Source: Phytomonospora sp040655735 (GTDB taxonomy: Bacteria > Actinomycetota > Actinomycetes > Mycobacteriales > Micromonosporaceae). Taken from it: a stretch of 64,000 nucleotides of DNA. The stretch lies in assembly GCF_040655735.1 (NCBI RefSeq), contig NZ_JBFAKK010000001.1, positions 620,001 through 684,000 of the forward strand, given 5' to 3'. A model generated the notes under the pieces. It saw nothing but the letters and a program-made list of their open reading frames with translations. It was not told the origin of the DNA and ran no database searches. Position numbers and translations under genes: made by a program. Position 1 is the stretch's first letter. The number at the start of each line of letters is the position of its first letter. Shown piece after piece: positions 8,262 to 15,546 of this stretch.

Positions 8262-8381
8262 ATGCCGACAGCCCTGAAGCAGCTCTGGCGAAACCGCCCC
8301 AGCCCGGCCCCCGTCACTCGTGTCCTGTCCGCCGCCACGATGTCGACGGTCTTCCTGATCGCCATGTCCTACACCTATTGA
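8262..8381 (+). CDS. Possible 39-residue membrane peptide
   Basis: A short frame between the phosphatase-family and P450 genes encodes 39 residues with a basic N-terminus (KQLWRNRP) and a hydrophobic C-terminal half (VLSAATMSTVFLIAMSYTY) that could span or enter a membrane. The Shine-Dalgarno match is weak (GGATCG). Codon bias is mixed. It may be a real small protein or chance; no homologue is recognised. Confidence 0.3.
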   Translation: MPTALKQLWRNRPSPAPVTRVLSAATMSTVFLIAMSYTY

Positions 8382-8430
8382 AGCGGCCACGGAGGGGTTC
8401 GAAGCGACTCAGAACGGGTAAGACCCGGAC

Positions 8431-9714
8431 ATGAGCACTCACGCTGCGGCACGCCGCCGAGACGACGGTTCGGCCCGGGCCGCGGTGGCCGAGCACCCCT
8501 TCACCGACATGGCGCCGGCCATCCTCACCTACGGCTACCGCGCCCTGTCCCGGGCCTTCGACCGCTACGGCACCGACGCCTTCGCCGCGCGCCTGCTCGG
8601 CCGGCCCGTCGTCTTCCTGCGCGGCCACCAGGCCGCCCGGATCTTCTACGACGAGACCCGCTTCGAGCGGTCCGGAGCCGTACCCGCGCCCATCAAGCGC
8701 ACCCTGTTCGGCAAGGGCACCGTCCACGGCCTCGACGGGCCGGTGCACCGCCACCGCAAGGCGATGTTCAACGGACTGGCCGACCACGAGGCCGCCGTAC
8801 GCGTGGCCGACCTCGCCGACGCCCACTGGGACGCCGCCGCCCGCCGCTGGCGCCGAGAGGGAAAGGCCGTCATCTTCGACGAGGCCGTCAACGTCCTCGG
8901 CGAAGCCGTCTGCGCGTGGGCCGACCTGCCCGCCGAGACCGACCGCGCCCAGCGCGTCGCCGACCTCGCGACGATCGTCGACGGTTTCGGCAGCGCCGGC
9001 CCGAAGCACCTCCAGGCACGCTTCGCGCGAGGACGCGCCACCCGCTGGGCCCGCGGGTTCATCGAGGGCGCCCGCGACGGACGGCTCCAGACCACCTTCG
9101 GAACGCCGCTGGCCACCGTCGCCAACCACCGCGGGCTCGACGGAGACCTGCTCGACGAGACCACCGCGGCCGACGAACTGATCAACCTCCTGCGGCCCAC
9201 CGTCGCCGTCTCCTGGTTCGTCTCCTTCGCCGCGCTCGCCCTCTACCACCACCCCGAATGGCGCGAGCGTGTCGCCTCGGGTGAGAGGGGCGCCGAACGC
9301 GCCTTCGCCCACGAGGTCCGGCGACGTTTCCCCTTCGCTCCCATGCTCGCCGCTCGCGTCAAGAGCGATTTCGGCTGGCGGGGGCACAATTTCGAGAAGG
9401 GGCGCCTGGTCGTCCTCGACATCTACGCCACCGACCACGACGGTGCCACCTGGCCCCGCCCCGAACGCTTCGACCCCGAGCGCTTCCTGCACCGCGAGCC
9501 CGGCCGCTACCAGCTCATCCCGCAGGGCGGCGGCGAACCGGAGAGCGGCCACCGCTGTCCCGGCGAGCCCTTCACCATGGAACTGCTCGGCCGGGCCGCG
9601 CGCTTCCTGGCGCGCCTGGATTACAAGGTGCCGCCGCAGGACCTGAGGTATTCGACGGCGTCGATACCCACCAGGCCCCGCAGCGGCTTCGTCATCACCG
9701 AGATCGCGCCTTAG
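8431..9714 (+). CDS. CYP152-type cytochrome P450 (fatty acid peroxygenase)
   Basis: P450 of 427 residues belonging by signature to the CYP152 peroxygenases (P450-BSbeta, P450-SPalpha, OleT), which use hydrogen peroxide to hydroxylate or decarboxylate fatty acids without a redox partner. The haem-binding segment GGGEPESGHRCPGEPF (ligand Cys376) has the extra residues typical of the family. The I-helix reads LLRPTVAVSWFV; Arg255-Pro256 stand where CYP152 enzymes bind the substrate carboxylate, and the usual acid-alcohol pair is absent. No signal or membrane anchor is seen. No ferredoxin gene is adjacent, as expected. The stop codon TAG lies within the miniature element that follows. Confidence 0.9.
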   Translation: MSTHAAARRRDDGSARAAVAEHPFTDMAPAILTYGYRALSRAFDRYGTDAFAARLLGRPVVFLRGHQAARIFYDETRFERSGAVPAPIKRTLFGKGTVHGLDGPVHRHRKAMFNGLADHEAAVRVADLADAHWDAAARRWRREGKAVIFDEAVNVLGEAVCAWADLPAETDRAQRVADLATIVDGFGSAGPKHLQARFARGRATRWARGFIEGARDGRLQTTFGTPLATVANHRGLDGDLLDETTAADELINLLRPTVAVSWFVSFAALALYHHPEWRERVASGERGAERAFAHEVRRRFPFAPMLAARVKSDFGWRGHNFEKGRLVVLDIYATDHDGATWPRPERFDPERFLHREPGRYQLIPQGGGEPESGHRCPGEPFTMELLGRAARFLARLDYKVPPQDLRYSTASIPTRPRSGFVITEIAP

Positions 9715-9878
9715 GTCGTGTCCTGGTGATCACTGTGGGGCTGCGGCGGACTCGTTTTCCCCCTGGCGGCACCGTTCCTTCGCCCAGGTACAACACCGGT
9801 ACCAGGGCGAAAGAACGGCTTGCCAGAAGAAAAACGAGCCTCGCCTCGCACCCACAAGACCACCAGGACACGCCCTAG
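9711..9878. mobile_element. Miniature inverted-repeat element 2 (IS5-like ends)
   Basis: This 168-bp relative of element 1 has ends TTAGGTCGTGTCCTGGTG and, on the complement, CTAGGGCGTGTCCTGGTG. It shares the block GCCAGAAGAA, the block CTCGCACCCACAA and the loop CCGGTACCA with element 1. A hairpin at the same place (9773-9785 with 9805-9817) pairs in 12 of 13 positions although its stem bases differ from element 1. It fills the whole gap between the convergent P450 and ABC permease genes and provides the TAG stop codons of both (9712-9714 on plus; 9875-9877 on minus). Confidence 0.75.
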
Positions 9879-10699
9879 AGCACGTCCCGCCGGCGGAGCA
9901 GGAGCGCGCCGGCGGCCACGAAGACCGCCAGGTATCCCGCGATCACCAGCGTCGCCTGCCCCGAGCCGACGATCTCCGAGACGCCCGGAGTTCCGCCCGG
10001 CGCGCCGAGTGAGGACACCAGCGACCCCGCGTTCGGTCCGGGAAGCCCCTTCTGAAGTTCGGCCACCCCGTCGATCAGCGGCGCCGCCAGGGACGCCAGC
10101 AGGTTCTGCACCACCAGCATCCACACCATGCCCAGCCCGAGCGGCAGTGCCAGCCCTCGCATCGCGATCGCCAGCAGCGAGCCCAGTGCCGCCCACATCA
10201 CCGCGATGAGCCAGCCCGCCCCGACGCCGACCAGCAGCTCGCCCGCCGACGGCCAGTCCAGTGCCTGGTCCTCGGCCGAGGCGATCAACGCGCTGGCGGC
10301 GGCGCCGGACACGAACAGGGACAAGACGAGCACGAGGCACGCCGCGGCGATGGCGGCGAGCTTCCCCGCGTACACCGACGAGCGCGACGGCCCCTGCGTC
10401 AGCATCGTCTTCCACGTTCCCCAGCCGTACTCGCCACCGACGGCCAGCACGCCAAGGACCAGGGCGATGCCGCCGACGAAGACCGGCAGGCCCGCCACGG
10501 AGTTGCCGACGAGCTGCTCCGGCAGCATGGCCGAGAGCCCTCGATCGCTGTTGGGCATGCCGCTCTCGGCACCGGCGACTCCGGCGTAGGGCACCAGGTA
10601 CGTGAAGGTCAGGCCCAGCATGAGGGCGACGCCCACCATCGCCCAGTTCGCCGGGCGGCGGACCATCTTGGTCAGTTCGGCCGCGGCACTACCCCACAT
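9875..10699 (-). CDS. ABC-2 type transporter permease
   Basis: Membrane subunit of an ABC exporter, 274 residues with about six transmembrane helices (for example MVGVALMLGLTFTYLVPY near 18-35 and the final AGYLAVFVAAGALLL) and a large extracytoplasmic loop at roughly 40-70. The ATG overlaps the end of the ATP-binding subunit gene by 11 bases, so the two are co-translated. The transported compound is unknown; small two-gene ABC-2 systems often export drugs, lipids or peptides. Its stop codon is embedded in miniature element 2. Confidence 0.85.
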   Translation of the reverse strand: MWGSAAAELTKMVRRPANWAMVGVALMLGLTFTYLVPYAGVAGAESGMPNSDRGLSAMLPEQLVGNSVAGLPVFVGGIALVLGVLAVGGEYGWGTWKTMLTQGPSRSSVYAGKLAAIAAACLVLVLSLFVSGAAASALIASAEDQALDWPSAGELLVGVGAGWLIAVMWAALGSLLAIAMRGLALPLGLGMVWMLVVQNLLASLAAPLIDGVAELQKGLPGPNAGSLVSSLGAPGGTPGVSEIVGSGQATLVIAGYLAVFVAAGALLLRRRDVL

Positions 10700-11594
10700 G
10701 GCCTTCTCCTTGTCCGGTCAGTTCGAAGAACACCTGCTCCAGGTCCCGCTCCAGCGGGCCCAGCTCCCGTACCTCGACGCCGGCGGCGACGAGCTCGGCG
10801 TTGACCCAGCCGGCGCGGGCCGGTTCCAGGTCGAGGGACAGCGCGCCGTCGGCGACGGTGACGCGGTCGGCGCCCAGCAGCGACCTGGCCGCGTCGGCCG
10901 CCAGCTCGATCGGGTCGGCGACGACGCGCACCCGCACGTCCCCCCGGAGTTCGGCGACCGTGCTCTCGGCGACGATGCGGCCCTTGGCGATCACCGCGAC
11001 CCGGTCGCAGATCTGCTGCACCTCACCGAGCAGGTGGCTCGACAGCAGCACCGTGCAGCCGTCGGCGCCCAGCTTGCGGATCAGCGCGCGCATGTCGGCC
11101 ATGCCGGCCGGGTCGAGGCCGTTGGTGGGCTCGTCGAGGATCAGCAGCCGCGGGTCCTTCAGCAGCGCTGCGGCGACCCCGAGCCGCTGCTTCATGCCGA
11201 GCGAGTAGGTCCGGTAGCGGTCGCCGGCCCGGTCGGCGAGGCCCACCATGCCGAGCACGCGCTCGACGCTGCCGGTGCCGGTGCCGGTGTACCTGGCCAG
11301 GACCTTGAGGTTGTCGCGGCCCGACAGGTAGGGCCAGAAGCCGGGGCCCTCGATGAGGGCGCCGACGCGCTCCAGGTGCCCCGGCGAGCCGGGAGCGCTG
11401 CCCAGGAGCCGCACGCTTCCCGAAGTGGCGCGGACCAGTCCGAGGAGCATGCGAAGGGTCGTGGTCTTGCCCGCGCCGTTGGGGCCGAGGAAGCCGTAGA
11501 TCTCGCCCGGCCGGACGGTGAGGGTCACCTGGTCCACGGCGGTCAGTTCGCCGTAGCGCTTGGTGAGGCGGTCGGTTTCGACGGGAGAACTCAT
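10689..11594 (-). CDS. ABC transporter ATP-binding protein
   Basis: Cytoplasmic ATPase subunit of 301 residues, first gene of a two-gene exporter operon. It shows Walker A GPNGAGKTTT (near 39-46), signature YSLGMKQRLG, Walker B LLILDEPTNGLDP and the switch His in LLSSHLL. The C-terminal 80 residues are the variable domain usual in DrrA/CcmA-like exporters. The ATG at 11594 starts MSSPVETDRLTKRYG, a canonical beginning; no Shine-Dalgarno is evident, so the mRNA may be leaderless. Confidence 0.92.
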   Translation of the reverse strand: MSSPVETDRLTKRYGELTAVDQVTLTVRPGEIYGFLGPNGAGKTTTLRMLLGLVRATSGSVRLLGSAPGSPGHLERVGALIEGPGFWPYLSGRDNLKVLARYTGTGTGSVERVLGMVGLADRAGDRYRTYSLGMKQRLGVAAALLKDPRLLILDEPTNGLDPAGMADMRALIRKLGADGCTVLLSSHLLGEVQQICDRVAVIAKGRIVAESTVAELRGDVRVRVVADPIELAADAARSLLGADRVTVADGALSLDLEPARAGWVNAELVAAGVEVRELGPLERDLEQVFFELTGQGEGHVG

Positions 11595-11761
11595 ACCCGC
11601 AACGATCGTCGGCGCGCGCCCCGATGTCGTCCGGCCGGCGGCGGCCGGGTGGCTACGACACCGGGAGTGGCGGAGTGCCGGCGGCTACGCCCGACGGCGT
11701 AGCCGAGGCCGCGCGGGACGGCCCTCGGGTCTCATCCGACGGTGGGGTCGCCCGCACACCC

Positions 11762-13675
11762 TCAGCCGGTGTGGCCGTCCCATGGCACGAAGGTCGCCAT
11801 GTCGACGCTCGTCTTCGCCCCTGACCGCCAGGCCGCCGTGACCCGCGTCCCGTCGACGCTCACCTCGACCACGTCTTCGACCTCGGGCTCCCCGCGCGTC
11901 AGCAGGTGCAGCGCGACATGGACGGTGGTCTCGGCGTGCCGGTCGGCGCGAAGAACGGGCACGGCCGCGACCGGCCCGATGGCAGTCCCGTCGTCGTACC
12001 GGAGCGTCTCCGCACGATCCCATCCGTGCACCCCGGCCACGGCCGCGACCAGGTCGCCGTTTCGGGCCCAGGCGACGAGACCGTCGGCGCCCGAGCCCGG
12101 ATCGTCGCCGCTGACGGCGTGCCCGCCTTCTCGCAGCGAATATTCGGCCGGCCCGGTCACCAGATGACAGCGCAGTTCGTGCGGACCGTCCACGATGGAC
12201 GCCGTCACCACCGAGGTGCCCGCCCACGCCTTCCCGTCGCGCTGCGGGACGTGCGCCGAGGCGGCGACCGCTCCCTCGGTGAACCAGCCCCGGAGCGGAC
12301 CACGGCGGCTCGACCGCCCGTCCGCGCCGATCAGTGCCAGATGCCCGTCGGCGCCCTCCTCCCATGAGGAGCCGGTGCCGGGCGCTGTGTGGCTGCTGTA
12401 GGCGAACTTCGCGTAGTGCGGATCGTCGGGATCGGCGCCGCCGCCGACCGGGAGCCCACAGTGGTCACTGCCGTGGTTGACGAGCCGGACCAGTCCGTCG
12501 GCGGACGTCGCGCTCGCGATCAGGCCCGCCTGCGGCAGAACCGTCAGCACGTCGCGGCCGTCGGTCGGCTGGGGCTCCTCGATGACCGTCCACACCGGAT
12601 GGTCGGCGGCCATGGCCAGCCCGAGGAAGCCGATCCCCGCCAGGTAGGGCGACCCGAAGCCGCTGTAGGCCTGCGAGGACGCCAGGTGCTCGCCGTGCCA
12701 GCCGATCGTCAGGGGTCCGTCGGCCCCGACGCCGTGCCCGGTGAAGTTCGCCAGTACGCCGCTGGCCAGCCGCCGGGTCGCGCCGGGCCGCAGCGCGCTC
12801 ACGCCCGACAGCTCCGCGGCCCACAGCGGGGCGAGGACCGCCGTGCGATAGGTCAAGGACCGTCCGAAGTGGAGCACCGAGCCGTCGGGCGCGAAGAGTC
12901 GCGCATAGGAGGCGGTGAACTCCGAGAGGCGGTCGAGGTGCCGCCGGGCGGCCGCGGGATCGAGGTCGCCGCGCATGCGGTGCCACGCCCACAGATAAGG
13001 GTGGATGACGAAGGCGTTGTAGTGGTCGACGGCGTGCTCGGGGCCGTCGGTGAACCAGCCGCCGCCGAGGTGCCAGGACTCGACGCGGGCGACGTTGCGC
13101 GACCCGGTGCAACCGCGCGTGTCCTCGCCGACGGAGGCCAGGAACGCCTCGGCCATGGAGGGGAAGAGCTGCCAGTTGTTGTTGAAGACCTCGGTCCGCG
13201 CGTGATGGAGGAGCCAGGCGGCGACACGCTTTCGGACCGGCCGGTCGAGGCGGTCCCAGATCCACTCGCGCGTGAGGTGGAGGCCGAAGGCGATGTTGGC
13301 CGCCTCGACGATCGGGTTGGTGATGCCGAGCAGCGGCCGGCGGCCGGTCGCGCCCAGCGGCCACGCCTCCGGCGAGTCGGGATCCGTGCCGGCGTCGAGG
13401 CCCTCGGCGTACCAGTCGGCCAGGCCGAGCGGGTCTCGTCCCCGCTCGCCGGCGATGCGGGGCGCGGCCATGAGGAAGCTGCGGCCGAAGACCTCCAGCG
13501 CCTCGCGGCGGACGCCGGAGTCGGTGACCCGTCCGGGCAGGACCGGCAGCGCGTGCCGGGGACTGGAGTACCGGCGCAGTGTGGCGAGCCAGTGGTCGGC
13601 GACCGCGGCCCAGTGCGCGCGGGTCCAGCCGGTGCGCGGGGAGAGGTCGCGGTCTTCGGCGGGGAGTTCGAGCAC
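11762..13675 (-). CDS. DUF2264 family protein (probable glycan-acting enzyme)
   Basis: Protein of about 637 residues matching the DUF2264 family in its (alpha/alpha)-barrel-like N-terminal region (HWLATLRRYSSPRHALPVLPG, FNNNWQLFPSMAEAFL, GGWFTDGPEHAVDHYNAF) and a beta-rich C-terminal part. Relatives occur in polysaccharide utilisation loci and some are assigned to carbohydrate-active families. I therefore infer a cytoplasmic sugar or glycan-processing role, with the precise reaction unknown. The start is GTG 13675, with GGAGGAAG a few bases before it; the frame stays open upstream but that stretch contains the operators. Two LacI-type operators directly precede the gene. Confidence 0.8.
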   Translation of the reverse strand: MLELPAEDRDLSPRTGWTRAHWAAVADHWLATLRRYSSPRHALPVLPGRVTDSGVRREALEVFGRSFLMAAPRIAGERGRDPLGLADWYAEGLDAGTDPDSPEAWPLGATGRRPLLGITNPIVEAANIAFGLHLTREWIWDRLDRPVRKRVAAWLLHHARTEVFNNNWQLFPSMAEAFLASVGEDTRGCTGSRNVARVESWHLGGGWFTDGPEHAVDHYNAFVIHPYLWAWHRMRGDLDPAAARRHLDRLSEFTASYARLFAPDGSVLHFGRSLTYRTAVLAPLWAAELSGVSALRPGATRRLASGVLANFTGHGVGADGPLTIGWHGEHLASSQAYSGFGSPYLAGIGFLGLAMAADHPVWTVIEEPQPTDGRDVLTVLPQAGLIASATSADGLVRLVNHGSDHCGLPVGGGADPDDPHYAKFAYSSHTAPGTGSSWEEGADGHLALIGADGRSSRRGPLRGWFTEGAVAASAHVPQRDGKAWAGTSVVTASIVDGPHELRCHLVTGPAEYSLREGGHAVSGDDPGSGADGLVAWARNGDLVAAVAGVHGWDRAETLRYDDGTAIGPVAAVPVLRADRHAETTVHVALHLLTRGEPEVEDVVEVSVDGTRVTAAWRSGAKTSVDMATFVPWDGHTG

Positions 13676-13693
13676 GGCTTCCTCCGGCGGGTG

Positions 13694-13725
13694 GAAAGCG
13701 CTTTCTGCGAATGGTAAGCGCTTAC
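13694..13725 (-). promoter_or_regulatory. Double LacI-type operator
   Basis: Two perfect 12-bp palindromes, GAAAGCGCTTTC (13694-13705) and GTAAGCGCTTAC (13714-13725), share the AAGCGCTT core typical of LacI/GalR regulators. Their centres are 20 bp apart, about two helical turns, so two dimers would bind one face. They lie 19-50 bases upstream of the DUF2264 start codon. No LacI-family gene is in the window. Confidence 0.75.
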
Positions 13726-13753
13726 TGTAGCTCGCCGCCCGATCAGGCGAGGA

Positions 13754-13778
13754 AGCCCCGGGCTCGATGCCCGGGGCT
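13754..13778 (-). terminator. Terminator of the 13786-14244 gene
   Basis: A 10-bp perfect GC stem (13754-13763 with 13769-13778, loop TCGAT) lies just past the stop codon of the minus-strand membrane-protein gene and before the DUF2264 operators. It would insulate the two transcripts. Confidence 0.6.
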
Positions 13779-13785
13779 CGGCCGG

Positions 13786-14244
13786 TCAACGCCTCCGCAG
13801 GAAGAGCGCGACGGCCGCGACCCCGGCCACGGCTGGTAGTGCGGCGAGTGCTCCCCACAGGGGCGGGAAGATCGTCTCCCCGTACTCCGCCGTCACCAGC
13901 AGTGTCAGCGCGAGGCCCGCGGTGATCAGGAAGGCGGTGATCGCGAGTACCGGCGCCCAGGTCCGCGATCGGGCGGCGGGGAGGACCGCCAGCCAGAGGG
14001 CCAGGTCCACGGCGGCGACGGTGAAGAGCAGTCCGTAGAGCATGCCCGGGTTCGGGTCCTTTCCGTACGGCTCATAGACGGCGCGGGCGTGTTCTGCCAG
14101 GGCTTCGGTGCCCGCTTGATCGATGGCGGCCGCGATCGCCAGAGCGGTGGACAGGGCGACGGCGGCCCAGGTCGCGTACACGGCCGGCCGGCGGGGTCGG
14201 GCGGTGGAGACGGGGCGGGCTAGTTCAGATAGTGACTCTCTCAT
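13786..14244 (-). CDS. Four-helix membrane protein, TetR-linked
   Basis: Hydrophobic protein of 152 residues with four predicted transmembrane helices (about 22-41, 67-88, 96-119 and 125-147) and a basic C-terminus (FLRRR). No family is recognised. It is divergent from a TetR gene, and its ATG (14242-14244) lies inside one of two similar operator-like repeats. TetR probably represses it, so it may be an efflux helper or a membrane stress protein. The role is not known. Confidence 0.65.
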   Translation of the reverse strand: MRESLSELARPVSTARPRRPAVYATWAAVALSTALAIAAAIDQAGTEALAEHARAVYEPYGKDPNPGMLYGLLFTVAAVDLALWLAVLPAARSRTWAPVLAITAFLITAGLALTLLVTAEYGETIFPPLWGALAALPAVAGVAAVALFLRRR

Positions 14245-14297
14245 GAGAGTGACTCTAACTTTCGCCGCCGAAAGCGTCAACTCTTAGAGAGAGTGAC
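14231..14297. promoter_or_regulatory. Two TetR-type operators between divergent genes
   Basis: Site 1 (14231-14254) has arms AGTGACTCTC and GAGAGTGACT around TCAT, one mismatch from perfect. Site 2 (14276-14297) has arms GTCAACTCT and AGAGAGTGAC with a one-base slip. Both contain GAGAGTGAC in the same orientation. Site 1 straddles the start codon of the membrane-protein gene and site 2 lies 36 bases before the TetR ATG. The layout fits autoregulation and co-repression. Confidence 0.7.
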
Positions 14298-14333
14298 TTG
14301 CTCAAGCGTGGTGCTGTCCCATACGCTCGGCCC

Positions 14334-14942
14334 ATGGGCACAGGGTTGCGGGAGCGTTGGCGGATCAAGGCCATGCGCACGATTCAGGAGCGGGCGCTCG
14401 ACCTCTTCGACGAGCGCGGGTTCGGCGCGGTCACGATCGAGGAGATCGCCGCGGCGGCGGAGGTCTCGCCGGCCACCGTGTACCGGTACTTCGGGACCAA
14501 GGAGGGCCTGCTGGTCGCCGACCAGTTCGACAACCTCAGTCAGGAGGCCGTCGAGGACATCGTGGACGTGCGCGACCCCGTCGGCAGCCTCCTCGCCGCC
14601 GTCGTCGAGTACGAGAAGCCGCTGGCCGGCACCGCGGGGGAGGACCCGCGCGGTGAGCCGGTCTCATGGCGCCGCGTGCGGTACTTCTTCCTGGAGCCCT
14701 CGGTGCGCAGGGCGGCGTGCGCCGCCTTCGACCAGGCCAGCCGGCGCATCGTGCCGCTGCTCACCGGCGCCGGGGGGATGACGGAGACACAGGCGCGCGT
14801 GGCCGCCAACGCACTGGTGTTCGGGTACTTCGGGGCCCTGGAGCAGTGGTACCTCGACGGCGGCGTGCGGCCGATCGCGTCCTACGTGGAGGAAGGACTG
14901 CGACCACTGCGCGGCTTGTGGGGGGAGGGGGAGGGGGCGTAG
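14334..14942 (+). CDS. TetR family transcriptional regulator
   Basis: DNA-binding repressor of 202 residues. The N-terminal HTH is canonical: RTIQERALDLFDERGFGAVT, then IEEIAAAAEVSPATVYRYFG and TKEGLL. The C-terminal ligand domain is helical and variable. The ATG at 14334 (MGTGLRERWR) gives the usual spacing to the HTH; no clear Shine-Dalgarno is present. It is divergent from the four-helix membrane-protein gene and is expected to bind the paired repeats at 14231-14297. The ligand is unknown. Confidence 0.9.
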   Translation: MGTGLRERWRIKAMRTIQERALDLFDERGFGAVTIEEIAAAAEVSPATVYRYFGTKEGLLVADQFDNLSQEAVEDIVDVRDPVGSLLAAVVEYEKPLAGTAGEDPRGEPVSWRRVRYFFLEPSVRRAACAAFDQASRRIVPLLTGAGGMTETQARVAANALVFGYFGALEQWYLDGGVRPIASYVEEGLRPLRGLWGEGEGA

Positions 14943-15082
14943 GGCCCTCGGGGCAGCACCTTCGGGAGGCCCGCTCGGACTCCGTGACCGCCTCGGGGGA
15001 CGAGACGGCGGACGCGAACCGTGGCATGAATGAACTCCGAGTTCGCACTCGACCGGCACTCGGGTCCAGCCGGAGGTGCGTC

Positions 15083-15544
15083 ATGTCGGACAGTCCCGAG
15101 GATCACAGCGACGGCCCGCCGGATGACGCGGAGCGCGACGCGTCCGGTGAATCGGCGGTGGAGAAGACACCCGAGCAGCTGATAGCCGACGCTCAGGCGG
15201 AGAAGGCCAAGCTCGTCGCCATGGGGATCGCGGTGCTCAGCGTCGTGATCATTTGCGTGTGGTGCGTCGTCGGCTCCCTCAGCGGAGGCGACGAGGACTC
15301 CGACTCCAGTGCGATGGCCGAGATCATGTGCGAAGAGTTCGTCGCCGACCGGCTCAAGGCCCCCTCCACGGCGGATTTCTCCGGCGCCTCCACCGTCGCC
15401 GTCGGCGCGTCGACCTACAAGGTCACCGGCGCCGTGGACGCCGAGAACGGCTTCGGTGCCATGATCCGCGTCCAGTACGTCTGCCAGGTCCGCTATGACG
15501 GCGATGATCTCTGGACGGCCGAGTACGTTCGGCTCCTCGAATGA
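15083..15544 (+). CDS. Single-pass membrane protein with small secreted domain
   Basis: Protein of 153 residues. An acidic cytoplasmic N-terminus (1-45) precedes one transmembrane helix (about 48-68, VAMGIAVLSVVIICVWCVVG), and then an extracytoplasmic domain begins MCEEFVADRLKAPSTADFSG and continues VTGAVDAENGFGAMIRVQYVCQV. This domain, with two cysteines that may pair, occurs in many small bacterial lipoproteins and membrane proteins of unknown function. GGAGG lies seven bases before the ATG. Its stop is only two bases from the convergent acyltransferase stop. Confidence 0.7.
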   Translation: MSDSPEDHSDGPPDDAERDASGESAVEKTPEQLIADAQAEKAKLVAMGIAVLSVVIICVWCVVGSLSGGDEDSDSSAMAEIMCEEFVADRLKAPSTADFSGASTVAVGASTYKVTGAVDAENGFGAMIRVQYVCQVRYDGDDLWTAEYVRLLE

Positions 15545-15546
15545 CC

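Noticed and set aside
11762..13858. A longer DUF2264 protein starting at 13858
   Set aside because: The upstream 61 codons cross the two operators and the terminator of the neighbouring gene, and they lack protein character. The GTG at 13675 has a good ribosome-binding site.
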